Notes under the pieces: model-generated
What the model was told of the DNA's origin: nothing
The model's input: the letters and a program-made list of their open reading frames with translations, nothing else
Databases searched by the model: none
Translations under genes and position numbers: made by a program
In this document: piece after piece, positions 24,317 to 37,000 of the stretch
Position numbering within the stretch: position 1 is the first letter of the stretch
Layout of the letters: each line of letters opens with the position of its first letter
Assembly (NCBI GenBank): GCA_940671915.1
Contig: CALNVZ010002974.1
Location: 46,708,040-46,772,039 of the forward strand
From: Paracentrotus lividus
Taxonomy: Eukaryota; Echinodermata; Echinoidea; Camarodonta; Echinidae
Length of the DNA stretch: 64,000 nt
Reading direction: 5' to 3'

Positions 24317-25133
24317 TACAGAGCTGGGGGGGGGGGTATAAATTTGGTGCCAGATCAAACATGTTGGCTGAAATAGTAATATTATGTTATGCAGAGCCCG
24401 CTAGGAGAAAAGTTAGATCGGCTACTCTAGCTGGGTAAAGGTAAATAACGAAAGTAATTTAAGTCAAATCCCGTCACGGGTGGGGGGACAAGGGTAAACT
24501 AATTATAATAAAACATGACAATGATTGACTCATTTACGTTATACTTTTGGTATGGAGTTACTGCGGCAGTGTCCGGGCTGTGTACGGGCTGTGGCAGTGT
24601 CCCGGGGCTAGATATGAGGCAAAGGTATTTTGTTAACACTTTGTTATAATAATTGCCCCCGAGGAGGGCGACCATATTTGGAGAGATCTTTTTTTTGTTT
24701 CTATCTTACCTTAGGTATTCATCGTTGAAACTTTAGCAAACTACAGGCCTAAGAACATAATTTCTAAATAAAAAAAATGACAGCCATAGCTCAACCACAC
24801 ATTTTTCTAAAAGAAAAAATTGGGTACTGTGTGATATTACCTTCCTGCTCAAAAACTTTGTTGTTTTTTTTCTGTAGAAAGTTTCACGAACCAATAAATA
24901 TGCTTACACTCAAACAGCATGTGGAGCAATGAAATGCACATGTTCTGTACACAGGTCAAGTTTGTATCGTGTTTCTGCCAGGGATGGGAGCCTCTGTTAC
25001 AATTGCCCGTGTTACAATGGTCCCCGGTCTCCCCTACTAAATGGCGAAGATTTTTTTTTCAGCTGAAAGGTAGCGCTGTTTCCTAACTGTTATTTCCATA
25101 GGACGAAGGATTCAGCCGTTATTTGAACCCTAT

Positions 25134-25482
25134 GGGGGGGGCGGGGGGGGGTCATCAAAGAAAAAGTGCTACTTGCGTGTCCCCGCACACTGAAAATGGA
25201 CCCTAAACGTCTCATTGCATGAAGTCAAATTTGCACCCCTTTTCGACGTCAGACTGGAAAAAAAAATACCCTAATTGGCGTAAACACCGTGAAATATTCA
25301 CCTCAAAACAGCAATTTCCGCTGAAAACACCCCTCTTTTCATGAAAATGGCAATTGAAATAAAAAAACACCCCTATTTTAAGAGTCGACGCCGCCGAAAG
25401 ACTGAAAACAAACCCTTTTAAACGCTTTTGGGGACACGCATGCGTAGCACATCATGTGGTGAGTGATCCCCCCCCCCCGGCC
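25134..25482 (+). mobile_element. Dispersed repeat / MITE, copy 1 (G-run ends)
   Basis: Starts in a G run followed by GTCATCAAAGAAAAAGTGC and ends in CATCATGTGGTGAGTGATC followed by a C run. The interior is nearly the same as 56862-57204 in the same orientation (ACCCTAAACGTCTCATTGCA, GGCGTAAACACCGTGAAAT). Confidence 0.78.
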
Positions 25483-26258
25483 AGGGGCCCCCAGTTGTTG
25501 ATCGAAAATGGTACACCCAATTTTTACCCCGTTATACACCGGGCGAGCAAAAAAGTACACTCAATTTTTTGTTCACGTCACGCTGGCCGTAGTGGTAGGT
25601 TTAGCGGGTCACTCGGTTATAAACGACAATTTTCTTACATTAAAAAAAAATATTTTATTCATTTTTTAAAATTATTATTTATTTAGTTTTTGGTCATTTT
25701 GGCACCCAAAAGTCAATATGGCGCCCCTTAAGTTCATTTGGGCGCCCTTTTGGCGCCTACCCAGGGGGCCCGGGCCCAGCCTAGCCCCCCCCCCCCCAGA
25801 ATACGTGCGTGCATGCCCCCGGGTAGTTTTGGGTTCGCTCATGCTGCAGTCACACATACACTTACGTATTATAAAATAGTTAGGTTTTTCTTGTTTTAAT
25901 CTTATTTCATATTCTATTATATCATTTCTTATGTATTTCTTCGTTTTATTGGATGAACGAAATTATCAATATTTCCACTAATGACTATGAAGGGGAGGCA
26001 TCCGTGGGGATCCCCAGAAAAGAAAACAATTTTTGGACGCAACCGGACGTAACTCAACGTAAGTGTCTGTGTGACTGCAGCATCAGATAATGAAAGAATG
26101 AGAATGTCGGAGGTTATAGTGGCGGATCGAGACGAAAAGACGTGGGCGAAGGAGACACGCGCCTTATTTTCATAACCACTTGCTGTATGATTGGGGTTGG
26201 GTATGCAGACACTCAACAAAAATGAAGCTTTGTCTTTTGTCTCAGGATTAAGCCCAAC

Positions 26259-26261
<3 letters not shown>

Positions 26262-26313
<52 letters not shown>
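26262..26313 (+). repeat. 52-base poly-A tract
   Basis: An uninterrupted A run in the intergenic space. The sequence before it (TCAGGATTAAGCCCAACATT) shows no clear retrogene. It could be a retroposon tail or a simple repeat. Confidence 0.8.
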
Positions 26314-26316
<3 letters not shown>

Positions 26317-27454
26317 GAATTTCAGCGCGAGGTTATATCAAACTATGTCGGGGTTATTTCCACATAAAATCTTGTGTTAATCAAGCACTTTAAAATCTCT
26401 ATAGAAAATGAGGATAAGATTATCAATCTCCCGCACATCAAGTCTGCTGGTAAAAAACACTATTTTAATGATATTGTGTTTACTGGCACACTTATATGAG
26501 AATAAAATTTAATCTGCTTTATTAATTCCAACACCATATCCAGCTCATGTTAGGAAACCAGACAACATGAATAGCGCCATCATTCCTAGATCAAGCCCCT
26601 CCCCAAAAGAGTTAGTTAAGACCAAAATCTTCATAATCCAAAAACTGAACAAGAAATCTTCCACATCCAGTGAAAAGGCAATTCCGAGGTTCGCCTTATT
26701 AGGGGGGGGGGAGGGGTGACCGAGTTTATTACTCACCTGTAAGTTTTTCCAGCCAAACGTTACAAACAAAATATAATTAAGTAAAAAAAATAAAAAAAAA
26801 AAAATCTTGGTAATGGGCTTTCTTTTTAGTTATTAAAAATCTTGTTTGAGTATATTTGGAATGAGGACTATTGGTAATAATTACAGTTATAACCGACTTA
26901 GTTCTATGGTTCTAGCCAGTTTTGGATAAAATAATGATAAAACTATTGTGAAAAATGATTGACTGACATTAAAGAATTGATCAAGAAAAAGAAGAAGAAT
27001 AAAGACAACGGCAAGCAGCATCGAAACATGTTATTGCTTCTGGAAGAGACGATGGAGCTTGCAGACGAGATTGTTTATTCCGAGATGTGATTGATCACCA
27101 GTCTGCGCTGCCTCTTCACTGGCTCCCAGGTGTACGGAGAGTCCGGTCAAAGATCGATGATAACGTAAGCAAAGACACACAAAAGATATTCAATCGAGTA
27201 TGTCAATCGGCCTATGACGATTTGAAGGCCCATTGTAAAAAGCTTCCATGGGGACAAATCCTGTGTTTTACAACTTGTTTGCAAACTGTTGACTGGCGAT
27301 CGCAAAATAGCTTATAATACTAAACGGGTCATTACTTTTAATATAGTCGGTATACATTTGAAACGAAATTAAGATTTTCAATGGAGTATGGGTAAAGCAA
27401 GATCATGTAGTCACATAAAGGGAACTTTTGTCGAGTTTTTCGTTGCGGAAAGAC

Positions 27455-28097
27455 ATGGCGTTGCTCAACCCATCGCTGAACAACCAGGTGGCCTACCATG
27501 AGAGAAGCTACGAGAGTGATAGCGGGTTCTCAGCCGATGACTACAGCTCTGTGGACCCTATTGCAGCTGCTTCTGAAATCACCTCTGTTCTTTCACGATC
27601 TTCAAAGAACAAGAGCGTTTTGAAGGTGAACACACGAGATGACGGGACAGAAATAATCCTGGACGAAGAAGATGTCGGGGTGGATCATAGCGTTAATGAT
27701 CACGGAATCGAGGATGACACCGGCGATGATGTGGAGATTGATGTCGACCGGCGGAATCCCCTGTTTGTTTCTTTTCAAGAACACAACGAGCTCCACAAAG
27801 ATACAAAAGGGGGCACAAAACCGAAGCAGTCCATCTATTTTATGACGCCACGTATCAAAGCATCCTGGCTGGATAATACCTACCAAAAAGCCATCGCTCG
27901 GGCTAGAGCACGTCTTGCCAAGGGCAACTGGCCCCAGTATCCAGAGGAGTGGAGATTGCCCCACGCCCCATGTGCCAGCTAGACCCGACTTCACAAGGAC
28001 TGGTCCTATAACATCACTCCAAGGCGGGTACTTGGAGGTGCAGAGAAATAGAAGAGAACGAAGAAAAAGGAGTGGGACATTTCCGAGGACAAAATCC
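27455..28097 (+). CDS. Exon 1 of the unrecognised gene (acidic N-terminus, one frameshift)
   Basis: The ATG at 27455 opens MALLNPSLNNQVAYHERSYE, followed by a Ser/Asp-rich stretch (SDSGFSADDYSSVD) and an acidic stretch (DDTGDDVEIDVD). A conserved-looking core follows: NPLFVSFQEHNE, then PRIKASWLDNTYQKAIARAR. The first frame stops at 27981, but coding quality passes to the +1 frame at about 27950-27975 (VPARPDFTRTGPITSLQGG), which ends in phase 0 at a strong donor, TCC/GTAAGT. That phase matches exon 2 at 40314. One extra base, perhaps in the CCCC-rich stretch, explains the switch. Confidence 0.75.
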
Positions 28098-31000
28098 GTA
28101 AGTATATTATTATTACGCCCCCCCCCCTTCCCCCTCCCCCCCCCAAAAAAAAAAACAACAAACAAAAAACAAACTAACAAACAAAAACAAAACAAAAACA
28201 AAAAAACAAAAACAAAAACAAAAACAAAAAACAAAACAAAAAAAAAACAAAACACAAAAAACAACAATAACAACAAACAAAACAGATAAACAAAACAAAA
28301 AAAAAAACAAATCACAAACAAAACAAATTTAAACATTTTAATCTTAATAAATCACAACCAAACGTTATTTCTCATCCTTATAAAAAAGATTCCACCAAAA
28401 CATGTTTTACATAATGGTTAAGCAATTGAGAGATCTTTGAAAAAAAAAATTCTAGATACGTTATATTGCGTTAGTGATGAAAGAAAATATTTTCCGATGT
28501 TGAATATGACATTGATAAGAAAGCCAAATTTAGAAAATATATGATTTTATTAATGGTTGCAATACAAACGCTTTGAGAATAAATGACGACTGTACTTTCG
28601 ATAATAAAGGAATAAAAACTGGAACGATATCTTCATCAGATGGGCCGACATGTCTTTATATGCTGCTTGAATAAATGATTTTCTTTTTAATGATGGGCAT
28701 ATTTTTGTTGTTGGAAAACTTCGATTTTTTTTTTAACTTTGAAAATTCGATAACACCGTATAAAGGTATTTAGAATATATATTGTCGATAATAACAAAAA
28801 AACATGAGCTTGTGTTTCCGTATTGTACGGCGATTCGTTTTCAAATCATAAAACATAATTACGATACATCACATTAAAATTACGTGACACGAAATGTTAT
28901 CTGAAAACATATCACCCAGGCCAGACGTGATTATATTACAAAATATAATATTATGCTGACGAAGAAGAGGATGTTCTCACCAACTATATAGCAATAGTCA
29001 TGATATAATTATGTTGTCTGCTTTGGATTAAGTTCGCAAAGGGTTTGTCCTTCATAAGATGTATAAAATAGGTTGATATTTACCATATCGTTTATTGCTA
29101 TCTAGTTTTTTCTTTGACAAGTATTGTTTGAAATTGTGAAGAATACATGTATTTAGTATTGTTTAGACTTTAATGTGTTCAAATAAGCGGAAATTATACA
29201 TAACCTGTAATAAAAAATCGTATAAATAACAAATAACTGAATACTTTGGATATGAATGATTATTTTAAAAAAATGCCTTTAGAAATCGATGATTGTTATT
29301 GACAAAATTGAAGCGACGACGTTTGGAATGATTTTGTAAATTATCACGCAATATACATGATATTAGATATTTTCTACTACTAGTATTTAAACAATAATGG
29401 GCACAGGAAATGTATATATAATTATATATAGGTAGGATGTATTCATCGAAATAAATTATTATAATTTGTTTCTTGAATTTACGCTTTCTTGGGATAAATG
29501 ATGTACGAGCATAATTATATCAGTATAAATAGAATGAGGCGTCGAAATGGCATTGTGAAAGGCCCTATTCAAAACTGATAGACCGGTAAATTGTATTTTC
29601 ACCAAACATGAAATAATTCCCGTATAGGAACCATAAATACAATTATATTCCATATATTCAGAGAATACCAATGACTATTGCCTTTAGTTTAGTCTGGATT
29701 TAAAAGTACACGACATCTATATATATAACTGAATACCATTAGACAAAAGAAAAAATGAAATGCATCTTTCAGTAGTTTATCCTTGATTTAAAGGTATATT
29801 AACCTAGAATAAAAAATAAAAAAAATTCAGCATGAGGCTAATCAAATTGAGAACTCTCTAATTAAAACAAATCAAAGAAATGAATAACTCTATTTTGCTT
29901 TATTAATGCCTCTAGGAGACGCAAGATTATTTAAATCATATTTTATATCAATATGATATCAACATTACTTTATACCTGTATAGTGTTTTTTTTTTAATAG
30001 TCCACATTAATATATTTTAGGATACACACTTAAAATGTCGGGTAATGTTAGTGGATCCCATAATTGGGTAATTTTTGTTTGTTAAGAAATTCCCAGTTCT
30101 ATTACCCAAAAGTTGAGCAAATTATAAAGTTTCAATAATTGTGTATAAACAGTAAGTTAATCAGTGTTGTTTAATAATTTGGGTTTTTTTTTTTTTTTTT
30201 TTTTGTTTGCTCAGAGTGTAGTGTTGTTTTAGGATCGTATCAGGACACTCCCCCGGAGACAACTCCCCCGGGGACAACTCCCGGAGGAAAGCTCCCCGGA
30301 GGACAACTCCCCGAGGAACAACTCCCCGCGAGGACAACACCCCGGAGGACAGCTCCCGCAGGACATCTCCCCCGGAGGACAGGTCCCCCCAAGGACAACT
30401 CCTCCGGAGGACATCTCCCCGATGAAAACTCCCCGGAGGACAAGTCCCCGGAGGACATCTCCCCCGATGAAAACTCCCCGGAGGACAAGTCCCCCGGAGC
30501 AAGTCCCCCGGAGGACAACTCCTCTGGAGGACAACTCCCCCGGAGGACAACTCCCCGGAGACGACTCCCCGGAGGACAACTCCCCCGGAGGAGAATCCCC
30601 CGGAGGACAACTCCCCCGCAGCAACAACTACCCCGCAGGACAAGTCCCGCGGAGGACAACTCAACCATTCCGGAGAACAGATCCACATGCAGTCGTTTAT
30701 TTTGCTCCATTTTTTTTATTTTTTTAATTTTTTAATTAAAAAAAAACACCGAAATAGCCATTCATGGAAATACAAAATCTTTGGCAATTTTTTTTTCTCT
30801 TTCCGGCGAAGGGTGTTAAAGTTTGGCAGCTTGTAGAGGCGTGCTGCTATTGAACCGAATTTTACCTCAAAAGAGAGAGAGAGAGAGATATCAACTTCAA
30901 TCTAATCACCATAGAGATGATCTGATTAGATTTAGAGCATTAGTTCAATGTCAAGCCGTAACTAGGATTTTTGCGGGGGTCGAAATCTGAAAAAATTACC

Positions 31001-34000
31001 TTTTGAAGGATGATCTTGAGCGCAAAGCGCGAGCCAAATGTTTGACTAAAAATGACCCAAGCAGTATATTTGTACTTTTATTGTTCTATTTTTGTTGTTG
31101 TTGTTCTTTACAAACGGTGACGATCATCTTCTTAAAAAAAAAAAGAAAAAAAAAGGAAAAAAAAAGAAGAAAAAGAAAAAAAGGAAGGATTTTCAAGCGT
31201 GATCGTAAGTGGAAATTTTATATCACACCTCTTCAATTATACGGACAAAAATACAGGTACATAATTTGATACAAGGGTTTTTGTTTTGTTTTGTTTTGGC
31301 TTGATTTAGTAAATGTTTTACAATTATAAAAATTGTTTTTATCGATATGTGACGGAAATACTGAAAAGTGGGTGATATACCGAGATTTTTAGTTTCATCT
31401 ACTTCTGGAGATATTTTCATACCAACACTATTCAATAACACCCTCTTTTTGATAACGATGACACGGCATGAATGCAAAGCTGTGCAAGTGCCATACTTAT
31501 GAACACCATTCAGATATAACAATTGTCTGTAAAATCTTAAACCCAATGACAATGATTGTATTATATTATCCTTGAAAAATGACAAACAATGATGATGTTG
31601 AAATTGAGTTTTGTGAATTCCTTTGTGATAAATAAAATGTGTTCTCGTTACTTTGAACTTTTGATTTGATTTTTGATTGACTTTATTTTACATATTCATT
31701 TGCGCTCAATTCTTATTGTTTTAGGGTGTGATTAATTATTGATTAAAGCTTAATTATCGTGGCTCACCCCCCCCCCCCTTGCTGAAGACGACTAGAGATA
31801 TGTAGGCCAACTCGCCTTCGTGCTCTCTTGTACTCCTGTAGCTTCGTATTTAGTTCCCCATTTTATATCTTGCACTTTCATTAATTTTCCTTTTCTGATG
31901 GTCACATTTCGTTGGGTTACCTCTGAATCTGCCAAACCTAACAACCTTTTGAGGGAAGGAGTAGCCATTCATAGATTGAAGGGGTGGTGGTTCCAATGGA
32001 TGATTACAATTAAACAACCATTCCCATCCTCGCTTTGTCATTACAGAAGGGTTCTCCATGCGAAGTAATGTAATAATTGTAACAGAAAAGAAAAGCGCAA
32101 GGGGTTGCATAAAATCAATAGTTATAAAGCATTTAAAGTGAGGGGAGATGTCATCCCGGGGAGTTGTCCTTGGGGACCTATCCTCGGGGGAGATGTCCTC
32201 AGGAGTTGTCCTCCAGGAGTGACCTGCGGGGGTTGTCCTCCGGGGGAGATGTCCTCCGGGGGTGGTTGTCCTCCGGGGAGTTGTCCTCAGGGTTGTTGTC
32301 CTCCGGGGAGTGCCCTCCAGGGAGTTGTCCAGGGGAGGTGCCTCCGTGGGAGTTGTCCCTGGGGGGAAGTGTCCTCCGGGACCGTCCTTGGGGGACCTGT
32401 CCTTCAGGGAGATGTCCTGCGGGGACCTGTCCCTCCGGGGAGCTGTCCTCCGGGACTGTCCTCCGGGAGTTGTCCTCCGGGGAGCTGTCCTCCGGGAGTT
32501 GTCCCCGGGGAGTTGTCCTCCGGGGGAGATGTCCAGAACCGTTTAGGATAGATACTTCGGTCGTAACAACGAAAAATGTATGACGCAGTATACCCGAATC
32601 GATTGCTCAATCCATATTCGTTGTGGGCTGTATAACACACAACAAAATTATTAGGGCTTACAATTAATAACAAAAACGATAAGACAAAGTAGTTAAACCT
32701 CGCATGAAAGAATATTATTTGAGTTGCTTGATATGTATATTGGCTTTTTACCCTCTAAATTTGTATTATCTGCACGTCGATGTTTATCCTGCCATTTTTT
32801 GTAACGCTTATAAATCATTTTTTGGGGTTCATATTATTGTTTTTCTTGAAATAATTGTTTATCGTTGACCATTTCCGTTAATTTAAAAAGAAACAATGAG
32901 GCATAAAGATCGGAAGCTGCTCAGAATGATCATTTCCGATGTTGTTTTCTTGTTTTCTTTAACAAACAAAAAATCTAATTCCCAATTGTATTTTATTTAT
33001 TTACCAAAATGAAGCTTTTTGTTTGTAATTCATGCATGTTTTAAAGTGAAGTCAAAAGGAGCCTGAGCTTTCGATCCTAGCAGAATCTTCGTCTGAGACA
33101 AAATGACACAGAAAAGTAGGGAACAAACTTTTGTTCCCTACTTTTCTGTGTCATTTTGTCTCTGACGAAGATTCTGCTAGGATCGAAAGCTCAGGCTCCT
33201 TTTGACTTCATTTTACACCATTAGCTCTCCTTTATAGGATAAGCAGTTTCAGCAGTTCTCTTATTTTGTATTTTCATGTTTTAAAGTCTTACATTTGCAG
33301 CTAACATTACCAAGGTATCTATTTACTATGAGTTGTCTACATTTATATGGTTTCTAGGGCCAACCCTTTCATTTCAAACAATACTTTCTCCTACTTCCAA
33401 TCCGATTGAATGAATAACCTGAGCTCTCTGTGGCCCAATATGCTTCGAAAATCTCTATTCATAAGTCTGGTTTCTCAATCCTCTTGTATCAATAAAAGAG
33501 ACACTTCTCAAGAACTCTCCAATGTTGGACCTTCTTTGAACGCTTATGTACTTAAAAGATTAGATACCTATTCATTCTTTCGTCTATTCAGAAAATATCT
33601 TTCAAATTTTCTCCCTTTTCTCTCTCCTAATATCATGAATATGTATTTATTTGTTATCCCCCCTTTGCATTTCTAACGTTCATGTTATTATTTTGCTATA
33701 TCGTGTTTAATGATAGGCCTAGCTGGGCCTACAACCTTATTATTTATTTATTTATTATTATTATTATTATCATTATCATTTTACATTTATTCCACTTTTT
33801 TACGTATGGCATTTCCACCATTCTTCTTGCTGTCTGCATTCACTTCGGGTTTTTTTCACGGTAACTTTAACGTAATTCCCAAAGTCTGCTGTCCCTCAGT
33901 TTAATCTCGTAATAGTCATGATATAATCCATCAATGCTCGAGTGCAAATCTGATCAATCTTAAAACCAACCATCATGATGACTTGAAATAATAGTGAGTC

Positions 34001-37000
34001 CTATTCTTAAAATATCAAAAGTTAATTTTGATTATGGAATATAAAGAATGCAAATCTGCATAACAAATCGTAAATCCGTGATTTGGAATGATAGTTAAGT
34101 TAAAATGTTCAGTCCTGCTCCTTTAAAACCTTTTAAGAAAAGGTCGTCTCAATTCCAGAATAAAAACAGAATAATATTTCGGGTAGATTCCTGAAGTCTA
34201 TTGTTATTTTTTGTTTTGTTTTTTGAAAAGAGTAATAACTTAAGGTTTATTTGGGGGTAATTACCGAGTTGTTATCCATACTTTTTGGATTTTAAACTTG
34301 GAGTTATAGTAATTATGTAAGGAGAATGAAGAAATGTCGTTATCCAATGTGACAACCGTTTCAAGGTTGAAACAATTCGTGTTGTTTGTCAAATGAACTA
34401 TATATCTCTGAGATCAGGTTTGCAAATATTCTCTACATGTCTTTAGTCATAAACCCGATAACGAGCGTCACTAATTAAACATAGATAGGAGAACAGAGTA
34501 CACTTTACACCCGGTCTCAAATAGTTTCCATGCCAACATTTGATTCATTCTAATTTTTGTTTAAATTTTATTTATTTATTTATTTATTTTGCTTTTTGAA
34601 TATAGTGATATTTAAACAAAACAAAACAAATTGCGACAAATTTATTTGAATTAATATAAAAATTGATTAAAATTAATATTCCATCTTTGCTTGATAACTG
34701 TGTCATTAAAAGTTTTGTTTTTACAATGTTATTATTAGCCTTCCTATCCTCTTAACTATTTCAATATTGTTTACCCCTTTCCCTATATCACCTTTTCAAT
34801 TAATTCATGTAGTTTCGTCCATGTTTTCTTTCTTCAAATTATCAGCTTATGATAATTATTGTATACTCTTCTCTTATGCAATATCCAATCTCGTTACCCA
34901 ATTACTTCTTTATTCATTCTAGCTCAAGAAGTTCCCCTCCAATGAAAAAAAAAGGGTACTTATCGAAGTTCTGTAACTGAAATAACACCCACCACACCAG
35001 TCTTTGGCGGGGGGTGGGGGGCTATTTGCAGGCTACAACGTGACTAGTCTACACGTTTATTAGGAAGAGGAATTTTTAGGCCTATTCTCCAACTCTATCA
35101 CGTCCCGCCTCTCCCTTGGACTCTGATCGATAATAAAGCTTGTAATCAATATTGTTCCCTAGCACCAGCACAATTACATTTACCCCTTTACGTTTTTCAT
35201 ACCTAGTAAACTATCGATCCAGTCTCTTCAACTATTATAAAGCGCTTCGGCGGTCAAATTTGCCAACAACAAGAACATCGACTAAACAATGAAACCTGCT
35301 TATTTCGGCTAATTTCCAAAAACATGATCATATGATTTGGAGTTATGAGCAAAGAAGTAAACCGCCAATTATATGCCTGGTACATGGGACCTTGTACGAT
35401 TTTTGATAATAGCTTCGTATGAAAAAGACATTCTGTATTGACGTATTCTGGCACTGGTAACGTGCAATTTAAATCAGAGTTGAAAAGAATAAAGTGATAA
35501 AAATATGTCAACAATATTGAAACAATCATACGATTGAGCATTCGAGCGAAAAACAAACAACTTAGATTAACTAGTTTTATCTATACAACTTCCGTATAAT
35601 GAAACGAAATCCAAACTGAAATATTCCCCACAATATATATGATAAAACGTTAATAATCTTGGCCAAATTTACCACACACAGCGAACCCTTTGTCGAAAAT
35701 AGATTTATATTGTTTTTGGAATCATATAATTTGATCTTATTAAAATGATAATTTGATATACTTCTTCTATTAGCCACGATAACGTGAGTGTGATGAGTAT
35801 TAGTTCCCTTTACTAATATAAGATTTAATTAAGACCGCAATAATATACCATTAAGCTTATTTAGCTGATATAAATAGTGTTTCTTGCTTGTGTGTAGCAG
35901 AACTAACGAGGGTTGGTTCTATCTCTTTGCTAAGTAATTTTGTTTAGCTTGACTATCTATAAATGTGAGACCTCCGAAGTTAATTAACGCTTCATTGGAC
36001 TTAATGGGAGCGTCATAACGTATTGTCTGTGAATTGCAGAGTAGTGCGTTATTCACCTCAATTAAAAATCGTCTTGACGGTCGAGATGATTGAAATGTCC
36101 GATAACCCTAATTTAGAATCCATAACATATGCTCCGGACGACAATTGCTCCAGCCCTATAAATTCCAATACACTAATCGAACTAATGACTAACTTTCAAC
36201 CAGGGACTTTAACACTATATCTCTCTACCACTAAAACCTTAACCCTACCTAATATAAATCCCTATTACAACCCTAACCCTAACCCTATATCTTAGACGAA
36301 ATAAAGCCCGGAGCAATTGTCGCAGGAGCAAATGTCGGGTCACCCCTAATTTATTGATGTTTGATACCATTAAATCAAAGATTTACAATCGCTATGACAA
36401 ATAGATTCTTTATGAAATTACGAATTGCTAGCGTCAATTTAAAAAAAAAATAATGGATAGAATGGTAACTTTGTCAAGCATATTCTTTGAAGGTTTGTCA
36501 AACCTAAAAATCTGAGTGACTACATTATTTTAGACATTTCTATTACGTTAGTTGTTATCTTTCCTTTCGAGAGGATGTAGGGGTAGATCAAGCAAAATTA
36601 ATAGCCTAACCCTAAGGAGAAATCTCTCCACTATTCACATTATGTAAACGTGCACAAAATTATAAGGTATAACGAATAACGTCCAACTTCATCTGTGGAC
36701 CAGTAGTGGTATATAGTTGGTAGAATTTACCAACTCTAAATCCTAACGGTTTAACTTTATACACTCATTGCCATTGCCAATATCTTGGGAAAGGGTAGTG
36801 TACTATTTGCATCCAACCTTGACTGATGGAAATAGAGATTGAAACTGACTCAATAGGTTGGAATGTTCTCCTAATCCGGGGGTTAAACAAGACCATCTTC
36901 ATGGTTTTAGATGACAGTCTGCGAATCCGATTCACACACAATAGATACATGTACGGGGCACTCCGATGCACGTTGCGAACCAGGGGGCGGTTCGTACAGC

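Larger units (their letters stand above)
24400..27454. other. Intergenic region between divergent genes
   Basis: Apart from the repeat at 25134 and the poly-A tract, I see no gene. At about 25010-25055 the GTTACAATGG ... GGTCTCCCCTAC segment resembles one end of the GGGGAGAGTGGGG MITE type. Promoters for Ku80 (leftward) and the large gene (rightward) should lie here, but no TATA box or CpG-rich block could be assigned with confidence. Confidence 0.45.

Noticed and set aside
27087-27317. Frame with an LHWLP motif as found in LINE C-termini
   Set aside because: Only a few residues fit; no QKR or GPKLWN-type segments surround it.
27602-28336. Phe/Cys-rich 244-residue frame on the minus strand
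   Set aside because: Half is the antisense of exon 1 and half the translation of a CAAAAA tract.
30161-30727. Ser/Gly/Cys-rich and Pro/Arg-rich repeat proteins
   Set aside because: Every frame of the 16-18-base minisatellite stays open by chance; no start, splice or coding bias supports them. The same holds for 32105-32583.
33410-33676. Possible LINE tail (SNVGPSLNAYVLKRL and FRLFRKYLSNFL)
   Set aside because: Faintly like the GPSLWNSLP and FKxxLKxxL end of CR1-type RT, but too degraded and short to call.
36269-36288. Telomere-like CCCTAA units as evidence of a chromosome end or fusion
   Set aside because: Only three units, inside a small MITE; single CCCTAA units also occur in the element at 6681.
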